Shown: positions 18,801 through 28,042, counted from the stretch's first letter. The stretch is 64,000 bases of DNA from CBDAUN01 sp965214615 (GCA_965214615.1 OZ243952.1:1302001-1366000), one strand, 5' to 3'. Numbers and translations: made by a program. Notes: generated by a model from the sequence alone, not told the origin.

Positions 18801-21800
18801 GCCACGCGTGGTGCCAGTGCGGATTACCAGTTCGTGAATGGCGGTAACGACACGCCACTCACGCTCACCAACGATTGCCACAGTTACACACTGGCAGCGA
18901 ACGCTGCGAGCGGTTCGGCCAGGTTGTTAGTCCGCGGGGATGGCAATTTCGAACCCGACGAGACGGTAGTAGTCGAGTTGAAGGATCCGCCAGCCGGAGT
19001 GGTGGTATCCCAGACCGCAGGAACCGCCACGCATGTCATTGTTAACGATGACGCGGCACCGACAGCTTGCGTGTCTGAGACACTAATACAGACAGTTGAA
19101 GGATATTACGATCACAACAAAAACTCAGCGCCCGGCTATGGGTACAACTGGTTTCGCGTGTTAGTGGCCTTTGGTGAGCGCAGCGCGTCTGAGTGGACAA
19201 CAGACAATCGCGTCATCACCCCGATGACCGGTGCAGAAGCAAACGAGCGGGAGCAAAACTGGTTTGGCTGGACTCCGATTGCCGATGCGCTTGAATGTCT
19301 CGAAGGAGGCACCATTGATCCTGAAATCACCATCAGCGGTGCCAACGCCATCAGCGAAGGTGGTAGTGCTACTTTTACGCTGACCGCGAGCCGTGCACCA
19401 CAAAGTACTATTACGGTGAATGTCAATGTTGTCGACAGCGGGAACTTTGCAGATAGCGGTCAAGCCGGCCCACGACAGATTACCATCGGCACCGGTGGCA
19501 GCGGCACGCTGACTGTTTCCACCGACAACGACAGTGCCGACGAACCCGACGGTACGCTGACCGCGATTGTCGCCAGTGGCACGGGCTACACTTTAGGCAC
19601 GGCATCATCGTCTGTCCTCGATGTGGCTGACAACGATGCTACCACCGTGACCCTCGCCGGTACCGCGGATAAGGTGACAGAAGGCGGCACCAAAGCCGTC
19701 ACTTTAACCTTGGGCCGCGGCCTGGTTCAGGGCGAGACCCTGGCTGTGCCGATTACTTTCGCCGGTACGGCAACGCGCAACACCGACTACACGCTTTCGG
19801 GCACCGATGCCACCGGCGTGACATACACGAACCTTAACAGCGGCACTGCCAGCGTCAAGTTCACCGGCCCGAACTCGGGCACGACTGCCACCGTTGCGGC
19901 AATCACATTCAACGCCACTGCCGACTCGACGGCTGAATCCCCTGAAGAGACAGTGGACATCGGGCTTGGGACACTTGTCCAAACAGGCCTAAGCGGCGGT
20001 ACTACCGAGACCGATAGCCTCGCGAGCTTCAACATCACAGACCCCGCACCATTGCCAGTAATTACCGTCACCGGCGGTGCAACCGTTACCGAAGGCACAG
20101 CGGCCGGTTTCATAGTGAGTGCAACCCCGAACCCAAGCGCCACCCTGACCGTCAATCTGAATGTCACCCAAAGCGGTCAGTTTGCAGCACTTGCTGACCT
20201 GAACACACAAACGATGACTGTCGATACGTCGGGCACCGCAACCTATACGGTTGACACCGTGGGCGACCAGGTCAATGAGGCGGATGGCAGCGTAACGGTG
20301 ACTGTGGGAAGCGGCACCGGCTACACGGTGGGCAGTCCGTCAGCGGCGACAGTCGCGGTCAGCGACGATGACATTCCCCCGAGCACCTGCGTGCCGGAGA
20401 CGCTTTTGCAGAAGGTCGAGGAGTATTACGATCACAACAAAGACTCATCTCCGGGCTACGGGCATAACTGGTTTCGGGTGCTGGTCGCGTTTGGTGAGCG
20501 TAGCCCGTCTGCATGGACGCAAGACAGTCGCGCCATCACTTCGATGACGGCTGTGGAGGCACAACAGCGTGAGGCGAGTTGGTTTGGCTGGGGTCCTGTT
20601 GCTGAAGCGCTTGAGTGTCTTGAAGGCACTAGCAATGATCCTGAAATTACCATCAGTGGCACCAACACCATCACCGAAGGTGGCAGTGCCACTTTCACAT
20701 TGACCGCAACCCCTACGCCTTCGAGTTCAATCACGGTGACGCGACCCGCGCTTACTTTCAGCAGTGGCTACAGCGGCAGTGTGGCCGGCTCAAGCATCAC
20801 CCTGTCTGCAGGCCAGTCGACGGTGAACTTCGACGTGAATGTGGACAACGACTCAGTGGACCGCCCGGACGGCACGCTGACCGTGGCCTTGCAGACCGGT
20901 ACGGGCTACACTTTAGGCACTACAACATCGTTTGCCCTCGATGTGGCTGACAACGATACCACCACCGTAACTCTCGCAGGTACCGCGGATAAAGTGAGTG
21001 AAGGCAGTACCAAAGCTCTCACTTTAACCTTGGGCCGCGGCCTGGTTCAGGGCGAGACCCTGACTGTGCCGATCACTTTCGCCGGTACGGCAACGCGCAA
21101 CACCGACTACACGCTGTCGGGCACTGGAGCCACCGGTGTGACGTACACAAACCTCAACAGTGGTACTGCCAGCATTAAATTCACCGGGCCGAACTCGGGC
21201 ACCACTGCCACGATCGCGACAGTTACATTCAGTGTTGCAACCGATGCAACAACTGAATCCCCCGAAGAGACGGTGGACATCGGGCTGGGCACGCCGACGA
21301 ATTCGGGGTTGGGCGGCGGCGTGTCCGTGACCGATAGCCTCGCAAGCTTCAACATTGCAGATCCCGCGCCTCTTCCGGTGATTACGATCACAGCCGGTTC
21401 AGGGGTTACCGAAGGCACAGCCGCCAGTTTTGCGGTGAGTGCAACCCCGCACCCAAGTGCGACCCTGACCGTCAACCTGAATATCACCCAAACTGGTCAG
21501 TTTGCAGCAAATACTGACCTGGGCACACAAACGGTGACTGTCGGTACATCGGGCACCGCGACCTATGCAGTTGACACAGTGGGCGACCAGGTCAATGAGG
21601 CGGATGGAAGTGTGACGGTGACTGTCGGAAGCGGCACCGGCTACACTGTGGGCAATCCGTCGTCGGCGACGGTCGCTGTCAGCGACGATGACATCGCCTC
21701 GAGCACCTGCGTGCCGGAGACGCTTTTGCAGAAGGTCGAGGAGTATTACGATCATAACAAAGACTCATCGCCGGGCTACGGGCATAACTGGTTTCGAGTG

Positions 21801-24800
21801 CTGGTCGCGTTTGGCGAGCGCAGTCCGTCTGCATGGACGCAGGACAGTCGCGCCGTCACTTCGATGACGGCTGCGGAGGCGCAACAGCGGGAACAGAACT
21901 GGTTTGGCTGGGGTCCGGTTGCCGAAGCGCTGGAGTGCCTGGAAGGGGCCATCCCTGTTCCTGAAATCACCATCGCCGGCGGCAGCACCATCACTGAGGG
22001 CGGCAGTGCCACATTTACGCTGACGGCAACACCAGCGCCTTCGGGTTCGATCACGGTGACGGCGCCGACGCTCACTTTCAGCAGCGGCTACAGCGGCAGC
22101 GTGTCGGGTTTGGGTATCAGCCTTCCTGCAGGCCAGTCGACGGTTGACTTCGATGTGGACGTGGACAGTGACTCGGTGGACCGTCCCGACGGCACGCTGA
22201 ACGTGGCTTTGCAGTCCGGTACCGGCTATACCCTTGGCACCGCGTCGTCACTGACTCTTGATGTGACCGATAACGACGCGACGACTGTGACTCTTGCCGG
22301 TACGGCGGACAAGGTGACAGAGGGCGGAACAAAAACTCTCACTGTCACCTTGGGCCGCGGCCTGGTCCAGGGCGAAACCTTGACTGTGCCGCTCACCTTT
22401 GGCGGCACCGCGACGCGCAATGCCGACTACACGCTGTCGGACACCGCAGCCACCGGGGTGACATACACGAACCTTAACAGCGGCACTGCCAGCGTCAAGT
22501 TCACCGGCCCGAATTCGGGCGCGACTGCCGCCGTTGCGTCGCTGACGTTCAGCGCCGCCGCCGACTCGACGGCTGAATCCCCGGAAGAGACGGTGGACAT
22601 CGGGCTGGGTACGCCGACGAATTCGGGGTTGGGCGGCGGCGTGTCCGTGACCGACAGCCTCGCAGACTTTAATATCGCAGACCCCGCTCTGCTTCCGGCG
22701 ATTACGGTTACCGCCGGTCCAGCGGTTACCGAAGGCACGTCAGCCAGTTTCACGGTGAATGCGGTCCCGCACCCAGATGCCAGCCTGACTGTGAATCTGA
22801 ATGTCACCCAAAGCGGTCAGTTTGTAGCGAGTGCCGACAGGGGTGCGCAGACGGTGGTCGTCGGTACGTCGGGCACCGCGACCTATGCGGTTGACACAGT
22901 GGGCGACCAGGTCAATGAGGCGGATGGAAGCGTGACGGTAACGGTGGACAGCGCAACTGGCTACACGGTGGGCAATCCGTCGGCGGCGACAGTCGCGGTC
23001 AGCGATGATGACATCGCTCCGAGTAACTGCGTACCAGATGCGCTATTGCAGAAGGTCGAAGAGTACTACGATCACAACAAAGACTCATCGCCGGGCTACG
23101 GGCACAACTGGTTTCGTGTGCTGGTCGCGTTTGGCGGGCGCAGCCCGTCTGCGTGGACGCAGGACAGTCGCGCCGTCACTTCGATGACGGCTGCGGAGGC
23201 GCAGCAGCGCGAGGCGAACTGGTTTGGCTGGGGACCGGTTGCCGAGGCGCTGGAATGTCTGGAGGGAGTCGCGCCCTCCGAGCCTGAAATCACGGTCGCG
23301 GGCGGCACGGGCGTAACCGAGGGTGGCGATGCGGTATTCACTGTCAGCGCGAATCCCGTTCCGACGGTGAACCTTACGGTTACGCTGACAGTTGCTGACG
23401 ATGCGACGAGCGATTTTCTGGTGCAAGGCGACGAGGGCGCACAGATTGTGGACATCGCTGCGGGCCAGGCATCGGCCACCCTGACACTTGCCACGGTGCA
23501 GGACAGCGATGACGAAGCCGACGGTGTCGTCACAGCGTCGGTGGCAGTTGGTACGGGCTATCGCTTGGGCAGTCCGTCAACGGCAACGGTAGCCGTTGAG
23601 GATGATGACGTTGTGCCCGTGGTTGACATAGCGGGAGGTACGGGAGTAGCCGAGGGAAGCGATGCGGTGTTCACGCTGACTGCGACGCCGGCGCCGCTAA
23701 GCAACATCACTGTGAAGGTGGACGTGGCGGACAGCGGCGATTTCGCGTCAAGCGGCGAGGAAGGTTCGCGGCAGGTGACTATCGGCACCACCGGAACTGC
23801 AACACTCGATGTCAAAACGGACAACGACGCTGCCTATGAATCCGACGGCAAAATAATTGCGACTGTCGAGTCCGGTAGCGGCTACAAGCCGTCGAGCACG
23901 AAAGGCTCAGCGTTTGTTGCAATCACTGATGACGACGCCCCGCCTTCGACGCCGGTGGTAAGCGTAACTGCCGGGGCTGATGTGGACGAGGGCAATGCCG
24001 CGGGTTTTACCGTCAAGGCCATTCCAGCGCCGACTGTCGACCTGAATATTGCCTACACTGTTGTTCAGAGCGGCGACGTTCTGGACGCGCCCGGCACCGG
24101 CACTCGGGCAGTGACGCTGGCGGCCGGTACGGCGAGCGCGGACTTTACGGTTGCCACGGTGGATGACGGGACGGTCGAACTCAGCGGTTCGGTGAGCGTT
24201 ACACTCGCATCAGGAACAAACTACACCTTGGCCGTGGGACAGGGTAGCGCCACGGTAAACGTGCGAGACAATGACAAACCCGTGGTGAGCATCGCTGCTG
24301 GCGCCGGTGTGACGGAGGGTGCGGGCGGTTCTTTCACTGTTACGGCGAACCCGGCACCTGAGGCGTCTCTCGAGGTGACACTGACCGTCGGTCAAAGCGG
24401 CGAGTTCGCCGCTTCGGGCGAGACCGGGCAAAGGACGGTCACCGTCCCGGTCTCGGGCACGGTGGATGTGGAGGTTGCCACGGTAGACGACGATGCCGAC
24501 GAGCCTGACGGTTCGGTCGCCGTGACCGTGAATGCCGGCACCGGCTACGCGGTTGCGGCCCCGCCGGGCAATTCGGCCGAGGTCCAGGTGTCCGACAACG
24601 ATCCTGCGCCTTCGGGTCCGACGGTCTCGGTTGCCGACGCCACGTTCAAGGAGAACCAGGGAAGAGGCTTTTTCACGATCACGCTGAGCGAGCCGGCTGA
24701 AAGGACGGTCACCGTCTACTACGCGACGCGCGACTCGTCGCCGGTTTCGGCCACGGCGGGCCGGGACTACTTCGATTCCAAGCGTGCCTGGCGCAAGTCG

Positions 24801-26492
24801 GCCTGGATCTTTCCGGGCAAGACGACGGGCCGGATACCGATCTACATCTACAATGACAGCCATGACGAGGATCCGGAGACTTTCGAGCTGGTGCTGTACG
24901 AAGTTGACAGCGGGGTATCGATTGCAGACGGCGTCGCAGTCGGCACGATTGTCAATTCCGATCCGATGCCGGCGGCGTGGCTGTCGCGTTTCGGGCGCAC
25001 TGCGGCGCAGCAGGCGATAGACGGGGTTGCCGGGCGCATTGCCGATGCGCGAAGCGCGGGGACGCAGGGTACGGTTGCAGGGCACGCGGTGAGCTTCGGT
25101 GCGAAGGCCTTTGAACCGGATGCCGCATTCGAGGCTTCGGCGAAGCCCGGCTATGCCGGCGGCCTGGGCGATTCGGGATTTGGAACCGAATCTGACGACT
25201 TCGGTGTTTCAGGCGCGCGCACCTATTCGCTGAGCGCCCGCGAGGCGCTGCTTGGCAGCAGCTTTACGGCGACCGGCGAGGCTGACGGCGCCGGCGGCAC
25301 CCTGGCGTTCTGGGGCCGCGCGTCGCAGTCCGACTTTGACGGCAAAGAGGGTGCGTTTTCACTCGATGGCGAGTCGACTGCGTCGATGGCGGGCGTCGAC
25401 TACGCCCGCGACGGGTGGCTGGCCGGCATGGCGCTGATGCTGACAGACGCCAAGGGCGGCTACCGCGATGCGGGCGCGAGCCCGCGCGCGGCTTCGCAGA
25501 TCTGCCAGGCCGGCACCGCATCGCAGGTGATCGAGGGTCTTTGCCGCGGAGCGCTGCGAGAAGGCGGCGGCAAGGTCGAGGCCTCGCTGACCGCGGCGGT
25601 GCCCTATGCCTCGCTTCAGATGTCGGACAGGCTCAAGGTGTGGGGCGCGCTTGGCCGCGGCAAAGGGGAGATCACGCTCAGGCCCGCAACAGGCGGCGAG
25701 CTTGAGACCGACATCGCCTGGACCATGGCGGCGGCCGGTCTTCGCGGCGCTGTGCTTTCCCCGGATCAGGGATCGGGGCTGTCGCTTGCGGTGATCTCCG
25801 ACGCGCTTTGGGCGCGCACCGAATCGGACAGTGCGGACAGCCTTGCGTCATCGGATTCGAGCGTGACGCGGATTCGCTTCGGCCTTGAGGGCAGCTGGCG
25901 CACGGCGCTTGAACACGGCGGACACGTCACGCCGAGGTTCGAGATCGGCGCGCGCCATGACGGCGGCGATGCCGAGACCGGGTTCGGCGTGGAGCTTGGC
26001 GCAGGACTTTCGTGGTCGGATCCCGGCATGGGTCTTTCGATGGAGATTTCCGGGCGCACGCTTGCGGTGCACGGCGATGACGATTTCAAAGAACGCGGCC
26101 TGGCCGCCTCGGTGTCGTGGGATCCGGATCCTTCGACGCGTCGCGGTCCGTCGCTGACTTTGGCGCGCGAGCGCGGCGGGCGGGCCGAAGGCGGGCTTGA
26201 CGCGCTGTTTGAGCCGGCGACGCCGGACAGCCTTGCAGCCGGCATTGACGATGCTGTTCGCTGGCACGCCGACGCGGCGTACGGCTTTGCGATTCCGGGT
26301 CGGCGCTTTACTGCGAGCCCGTATGCAGGGGTTGGCCTTTTCGCTGGCGGACGCCAATACACCCTGGGGTGGCGTGTAACTCCGGCGAAAGGCGCTCCTA
26401 ATGTGTCCTTCGCAATGATGGCGACGCGCTCCGAGAGCACTGCGGCCGCACCCGATCATGCCATTGGATTCGAAGTGACCGCCCACTGGTAG
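15891..26492 (+). CDS. Giant Calx-beta repeat surface protein with HEXXH domain and C-terminal beta-barrel
   Basis: The 3,533-residue product starts at GTG with a signal peptide: basic RKRLCR, then a hydrophobic core at about 19-35, then AAG. Residues 60-270 form a domain with zinc-metallopeptidase motif HEAAH (H185, E186, H189) and a downstream EDVAE that could give the third ligand (E224 or E228). Calx-beta-like repeats with TEG..A.FTV and AVSDDD/ISDND patterns fill roughly 350-3020. Within them lie four copies of an 80-residue Cys- and Trp-rich module and an exact 440-residue superrepeat. AAWLSRFGRTAAQQ (about 3027) opens the linker to an autotransporter-like barrel that ends in tryptophan (EVTAHW). 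Likely role: secreted, surface-anchored adhesin with possible protease activity. Activity and export route are inferred. Confidence 0.88.
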   Translation: MDAERFSIGGDDSRKRLCRFLLVALMALCISFSIAKEAAGDPSRRSTTYYSDAVITSSDPSTCTVAAANPSRGIRNIAKGKSPAFGTDVNAWLFKAACDGGANSFDIELHEDFTEAEATFVAKKYGEIVGRLPKVLRAGIPPSTGIKRLQIAESSYTWHAGPLTGTIYIQTEMLSSRYEDEVMFHEAAHVSLDKRVINTDEWIAARNTDGGFISLYGQSHPGTEDVAESFLAYFQARFVPSRIGLGWEETIIRTMPNRIAYFDALLSANDMIPFTKAKPRKVGLILNDDVMILKPGTASSYDIRLMSPPDAKVTLSPVSSDDTVAKASGPLSFTPRNWHIPQTVTVTSAASGNVSISHTLTSSDSNYTIAASNLPGVDVGVTSHGPIQLTVSASREDVVRGGTKTITLALNRPLVAGEEIKVPLHIPSGDGFARHAPLGNGWGDWTDYLLACENPLPTGVTCPDLSTSLADQTVTFTFTGPSATSLNLTLSAHARSSSNNEVEQVHLEFRNPSSGVTLIDHVSVFNIRGVGALNAAVLSVGGGNPSDERSDRVFVTEGAKATATVSLSTALSSSSCFVVSPRVDFSFHSSSKEVEDYTFGNPLIRYHHNSAEIFSYDAKICIPAGKTEGSTVIEIVDDTDVEDEERIGLHLNSRYSLNDGPLLYISRYSADDGTLLDIDSTTVDVMIKDNDHDATRPEVSIAGKAASATEGGDAVFTVTASPAPAANLTVSLAVTDDGSSDFLDLGDEGKKTVTIAANQTSAELTIPTQDDSVDEADGSIAAIVQAGNGYTPSDTNGSASVAISDNDDPPPIEVSIAAKVAATTEGDDAVFTISADAAPTVDIEVTLSVTDDTSSDFLDSTDEGNQTVTITANQTSAELTVSTQDDSVIEAEGSVTATVQTGSGYTVANTNDSASVAISDNDGPTLSVMISPASASEGNAGNTYATVTFDLDPVRGESTSFKACLNNTGTATRGASADYQFVNGGNDTPLTLTNDCHSYTLAANAASGSARLLVRGDGNFEPDETVVVELKDPPAGVVVSQTAGTATHVIVNDDAAPTACVSETLIQTVEGYYDHNKNSAPGYGYNWFRVLVAFGERSASEWTTDNRVITPMTGAEANEREQNWFGWTPIADALECLEGGTIDPEITISGANAISEGGSATFTLTASRAPQSTITVNVNVVDSGNFADSGQAGPRQITIGTGGSGTLTVSTDNDSADEPDGTLTAIVASGTGYTLGTASSSVLDVADNDATTVTLAGTADKVTEGGTKAVTLTLGRGLVQGETLAVPITFAGTATRNTDYTLSGTDATGVTYTNLNSGTASVKFTGPNSGTTATVAAITFNATADSTAESPEETVDIGLGTLVQTGLSGGTTETDSLASFNITDPAPLPVITVTGGATVTEGTAAGFIVSATPNPSATLTVNLNVTQSGQFAALADLNTQTMTVDTSGTATYTVDTVGDQVNEADGSVTVTVGSGTGYTVGSPSAATVAVSDDDIPPSTCVPETLLQKVEEYYDHNKDSSPGYGHNWFRVLVAFGERSPSAWTQDSRAITSMTAVEAQQREASWFGWGPVAEALECLEGTSNDPEITISGTNTITEGGSATFTLTATPTPSSSITVTRPALTFSSGYSGSVAGSSITLSAGQSTVNFDVNVDNDSVDRPDGTLTVALQTGTGYTLGTTTSFALDVADNDTTTVTLAGTADKVSEGSTKALTLTLGRGLVQGETLTVPITFAGTATRNTDYTLSGTGATGVTYTNLNSGTASIKFTGPNSGTTATIATVTFSVATDATTESPEETVDIGLGTPTNSGLGGGVSVTDSLASFNIADPAPLPVITITAGSGVTEGTAASFAVSATPHPSATLTVNLNITQTGQFAANTDLGTQTVTVGTSGTATYAVDTVGDQVNEADGSVTVTVGSGTGYTVGNPSSATVAVSDDDIASSTCVPETLLQKVEEYYDHNKDSSPGYGHNWFRVLVAFGERSPSAWTQDSRAVTSMTAAEAQQREQNWFGWGPVAEALECLEGAIPVPEITIAGGSTITEGGSATFTLTATPAPSGSITVTAPTLTFSSGYSGSVSGLGISLPAGQSTVDFDVDVDSDSVDRPDGTLNVALQSGTGYTLGTASSLTLDVTDNDATTVTLAGTADKVTEGGTKTLTVTLGRGLVQGETLTVPLTFGGTATRNADYTLSDTAATGVTYTNLNSGTASVKFTGPNSGATAAVASLTFSAAADSTAESPEETVDIGLGTPTNSGLGGGVSVTDSLADFNIADPALLPAITVTAGPAVTEGTSASFTVNAVPHPDASLTVNLNVTQSGQFVASADRGAQTVVVGTSGTATYAVDTVGDQVNEADGSVTVTVDSATGYTVGNPSAATVAVSDDDIAPSNCVPDALLQKVEEYYDHNKDSSPGYGHNWFRVLVAFGGRSPSAWTQDSRAVTSMTAAEAQQREANWFGWGPVAEALECLEGVAPSEPEITVAGGTGVTEGGDAVFTVSANPVPTVNLTVTLTVADDATSDFLVQGDEGAQIVDIAAGQASATLTLATVQDSDDEADGVVTASVAVGTGYRLGSPSTATVAVEDDDVVPVVDIAGGTGVAEGSDAVFTLTATPAPLSNITVKVDVADSGDFASSGEEGSRQVTIGTTGTATLDVKTDNDAAYESDGKIIATVESGSGYKPSSTKGSAFVAITDDDAPPSTPVVSVTAGADVDEGNAAGFTVKAIPAPTVDLNIAYTVVQSGDVLDAPGTGTRAVTLAAGTASADFTVATVDDGTVELSGSVSVTLASGTNYTLAVGQGSATVNVRDNDKPVVSIAAGAGVTEGAGGSFTVTANPAPEASLEVTLTVGQSGEFAASGETGQRTVTVPVSGTVDVEVATVDDDADEPDGSVAVTVNAGTGYAVAAPPGNSAEVQVSDNDPAPSGPTVSVADATFKENQGRGFFTITLSEPAERTVTVYYATRDSSPVSATAGRDYFDSKRAWRKSAWIFPGKTTGRIPIYIYNDSHDEDPETFELVLYEVDSGVSIADGVAVGTIVNSDPMPAAWLSRFGRTAAQQAIDGVAGRIADARSAGTQGTVAGHAVSFGAKAFEPDAAFEASAKPGYAGGLGDSGFGTESDDFGVSGARTYSLSAREALLGSSFTATGEADGAGGTLAFWGRASQSDFDGKEGAFSLDGESTASMAGVDYARDGWLAGMALMLTDAKGGYRDAGASPRAASQICQAGTASQVIEGLCRGALREGGGKVEASLTAAVPYASLQMSDRLKVWGALGRGKGEITLRPATGGELETDIAWTMAAAGLRGAVLSPDQGSGLSLAVISDALWARTESDSADSLASSDSSVTRIRFGLEGSWRTALEHGGHVTPRFEIGARHDGGDAETGFGVELGAGLSWSDPGMGLSMEISGRTLAVHGDDDFKERGLAASVSWDPDPSTRRGPSLTLARERGGRAEGGLDALFEPATPDSLAAGIDDAVRWHADAAYGFAIPGRRFTASPYAGVGLFAGGRQYTLGWRVTPAKGAPNVSFAMMATRSESTAAAPDHAIGFEVTAHW
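19068..19307 (+). repeat. Cys/Trp-rich 80-residue module, copy 1
   Basis: Begins with Cys and ends in ECLEG. Shared core: YYDHNK, PGYG, NWFRVLVAFGER, NWFGW. The two Cys are 76 residues apart. This is the most divergent copy (for example NSAPGYGYNWF). Confidence 0.8.
20388..20627 (+). repeat. Cys/Trp-rich 80-residue module, copy 2
   Basis: Same module 1,320 bases after copy 1, with KVEEYYDHNKDSSPGYGHNW and a closing ALECLEG. Confidence 0.8.
21708..21947 (+). repeat. Cys/Trp-rich 80-residue module, copy 3
   Basis: Nearly identical to copy 2 in DNA and protein; differs mainly by REQNWFGW in place of REASWFGW. Confidence 0.8.
23028..23267 (+). repeat. Cys/Trp-rich 80-residue module, copy 4
   Basis: Starts an incomplete fourth unit. 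The sequence after it departs from the 440-residue pattern and continues with other Calx-beta-like repeats. Confidence 0.8.
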
Positions 26493-26717
26493 TTTGCGGC
26501 GAAAAAGCGCCTGGTTCGGGTCTGCTAATCCTCGGACCGGCGCTGGCCTTGCAGGGTCGGTCCTGTGCTCACCTGCGCCAGACTTTGCCGGGAGAAGCGC
26601 AGTTGTTCGCTGTATGGCGCGCTTCGCACTCGACTGTTCAGTTCTTCCGGCGGCCTATCTTGCTATGCCAGGACACGGGAAACATCTGTTTCGGCATCCG
26701 GGGCGTACGCCGTTCGA

Positions 26718-26726
26718 TGGTATAAT
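26718..26726 (+). promoter_or_regulatory. Extended -10 promoter of yebC and probably ruvCAB
   Basis: TGGTATAAT is a perfect -10 hexamer with the TGn extension, 38 bases before the yebC ATG. No -35 consensus is seen at the usual distance. Confidence 0.55.
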
Positions 26727-26764
26727 TCAGCAAATGGCATATCGAAACCGTCACTTGAAACACC

Positions 26765-27487
26765 ATGGCCGGGCATAGCAAGTGGGCGAACATCAAGTTC
26801 CGCAAAGCCGCACAGGATAATCGACGCGGAAAACTGTTCTCCAAGTTGATCAGAGAGATCACTGTTGCAGCGAAGTCAGGCGGCGACCCAGACGGCAATC
26901 CCCGCTTGCGAAGCGCTGTCGACAAGGCGCTTTCGGCAAATATGACCCGTGAAGTCATCAACCGCGCAATCCAGCGCGGAACCGGCGCATCCGGCGGCGA
27001 CGACTATCAGGATGTCATCTATGAGGGATACGGTCCCGGAGGCGTGGCGATGCTGATCGAGTGCTCCACCGACAACCGAAATCGCACAGTCGGAGAGGTG
27101 CGCCATGCTTTGTCGAAACATGGCGGCAATCTGGGTACTGAAGGATCTGTGGCCTATCTGTTCAGTCGCGTAGGCGTGATTCGGCTGCCGCCAGGGTGCG
27201 ACGAAGAACAGGTCATGGACGTTGTCGCGACTGCCGGCGCAGACGATATGGAACTGTCCGAGGACGGTTCGATAGAAATAACCGCCGCGCCGGAGCAATT
27301 TGCCTCCGTTGTGCAGGCAGTCGAGGAGGCCGGACTGACTTGCGATGATGCCGGCCTAGAGCATCGCGCAACTTCCGATATGGATGTGGATGGCGATTCG
27401 GCCGAACGAATCATGAATCTAATCAGCGCACTTGACGAAGTGGACGATGTGCAGGACATCTATACCAATGCCCGATTTGCGGAATAG
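26765..27487 (+). CDS. yebC: YebC/PmpR-family regulatory protein
   Basis: The 240-residue protein starts with MAGHSKWANIKFRKAAQD, the hallmark of the YebC family; most members have HRKAAQD at this point. GYGPGGVAMLIECSTDNRNR and NLGTEGSVAYLF are further conserved blocks, and the length is standard. Members have been reported as DNA-binding regulators and as factors aiding translation of difficult sequences; which applies here is unknown. It stands first in the ruv-tol cluster, ruvC beginning three bases after its stop. Confidence 0.96.
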   Translation: MAGHSKWANIKFRKAAQDNRRGKLFSKLIREITVAAKSGGDPDGNPRLRSAVDKALSANMTREVINRAIQRGTGASGGDDYQDVIYEGYGPGGVAMLIECSTDNRNRTVGEVRHALSKHGGNLGTEGSVAYLFSRVGVIRLPPGCDEEQVMDVVATAGADDMELSEDGSIEITAAPEQFASVVQAVEEAGLTCDDAGLEHRATSDMDVDGDSAERIMNLISALDEVDDVQDIYTNARFAE

Positions 27488-27490
27488 GCG

Positions 27491-28042
27491 ATGATCATTC
27501 TAGGCATCGACCCGGGGTCCAGAGTGACCGGCTACGGCATCATAGACGGACGTTCCAATCAATTGCGGCGTATCGCAAGCGGTTGCATTCGAACCTCCGG
27601 TGAACATGTGGGTCGGCGAATGAAGCAAATCTTCACTGAACTTTCCAGCGTGATTGCCGAATACCGCCCCGAGGTGGTGGCAATCGAAAAAGTGTTCGTT
27701 GCCGTGAATGTCCGCTCGGCGCTGATGCTCGGGCATGCCCGCGGCGCGGCAATTTGCGCATGCGCGGCCCAGGATATCGACATCTACGAATATGCCGCTA
27801 GAGAAATCAAAAAGACCATTGCCGCCAACGGAGCCGCATCCAAGGACCAGGTGCAGTTCATGGTCAAGGCGATTCTCGCACTGGATTCGCACTTGCGCCT
27901 TAGCCAGGACGAATCCGACGCGCTTGGATGCGCGATCACCCACCATCAGCATATGCCGATGCTGGAATCGATCGAAGATTCGGCAAAAGGCCGCAGATTT
28001 ATGCAGCCCATGCTTGACCGCAATACCGGAATGGCCCGGTGA
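27491..28042 (+). CDS. ruvC: Holliday junction resolvase RuvC
   Basis: The 183-residue product is the endonuclease that cuts Holliday junctions made during recombination. Catalytic acidic residues are visible: D7 in ILGIDPGS, the Glu of VAIEKVFVAVN, and the Asp pair in QDESDALGCAITH. Between them, ARGAAICACA matches the conserved helix. Length is about ten residues more than the E. coli enzyme. The stop codon overlaps the ruvA GTG start by four bases (GTGA), indicating translational coupling. Confidence 0.97.
   Translation: MIILGIDPGSRVTGYGIIDGRSNQLRRIASGCIRTSGEHVGRRMKQIFTELSSVIAEYRPEVVAIEKVFVAVNVRSALMLGHARGAAICACAAQDIDIYEYAAREIKKTIAANGAASKDQVQFMVKAILALDSHLRLSQDESDALGCAITHHQHMPMLESIEDSAKGRRFMQPMLDRNTGMAR

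Larger units (their letters stand above)
19068..23027 (+). repeat. Three tandem 1,320-bp superrepeats inside the giant gene
   Basis: Units at 19068-20387, 20388-21707 and 21708-23027 are each exactly 1,320 bases (440 codons), with no net length change. Each has one Cys/Trp-rich module followed by three Calx-beta-like segments. Units 2 and 3 are nearly identical over their first 100 bases, pointing to recent duplication or gene conversion. Confidence 0.85.

Noticed and set aside
18000..23300. Suspected CRISPR-like or transposon repeats
   Set aside because: The repeats are long, in frame and coding; they form the Calx-beta superrepeat, not spacers.
24210..26486. Long open frames on the minus strand inside the giant gene (24210-25085, 25766-26440, 25848-26486)
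   Set aside because: They are antisense to a clear coding sequence, very Arg/Pro/Ser-rich, and arise from high GC and repeat structure.
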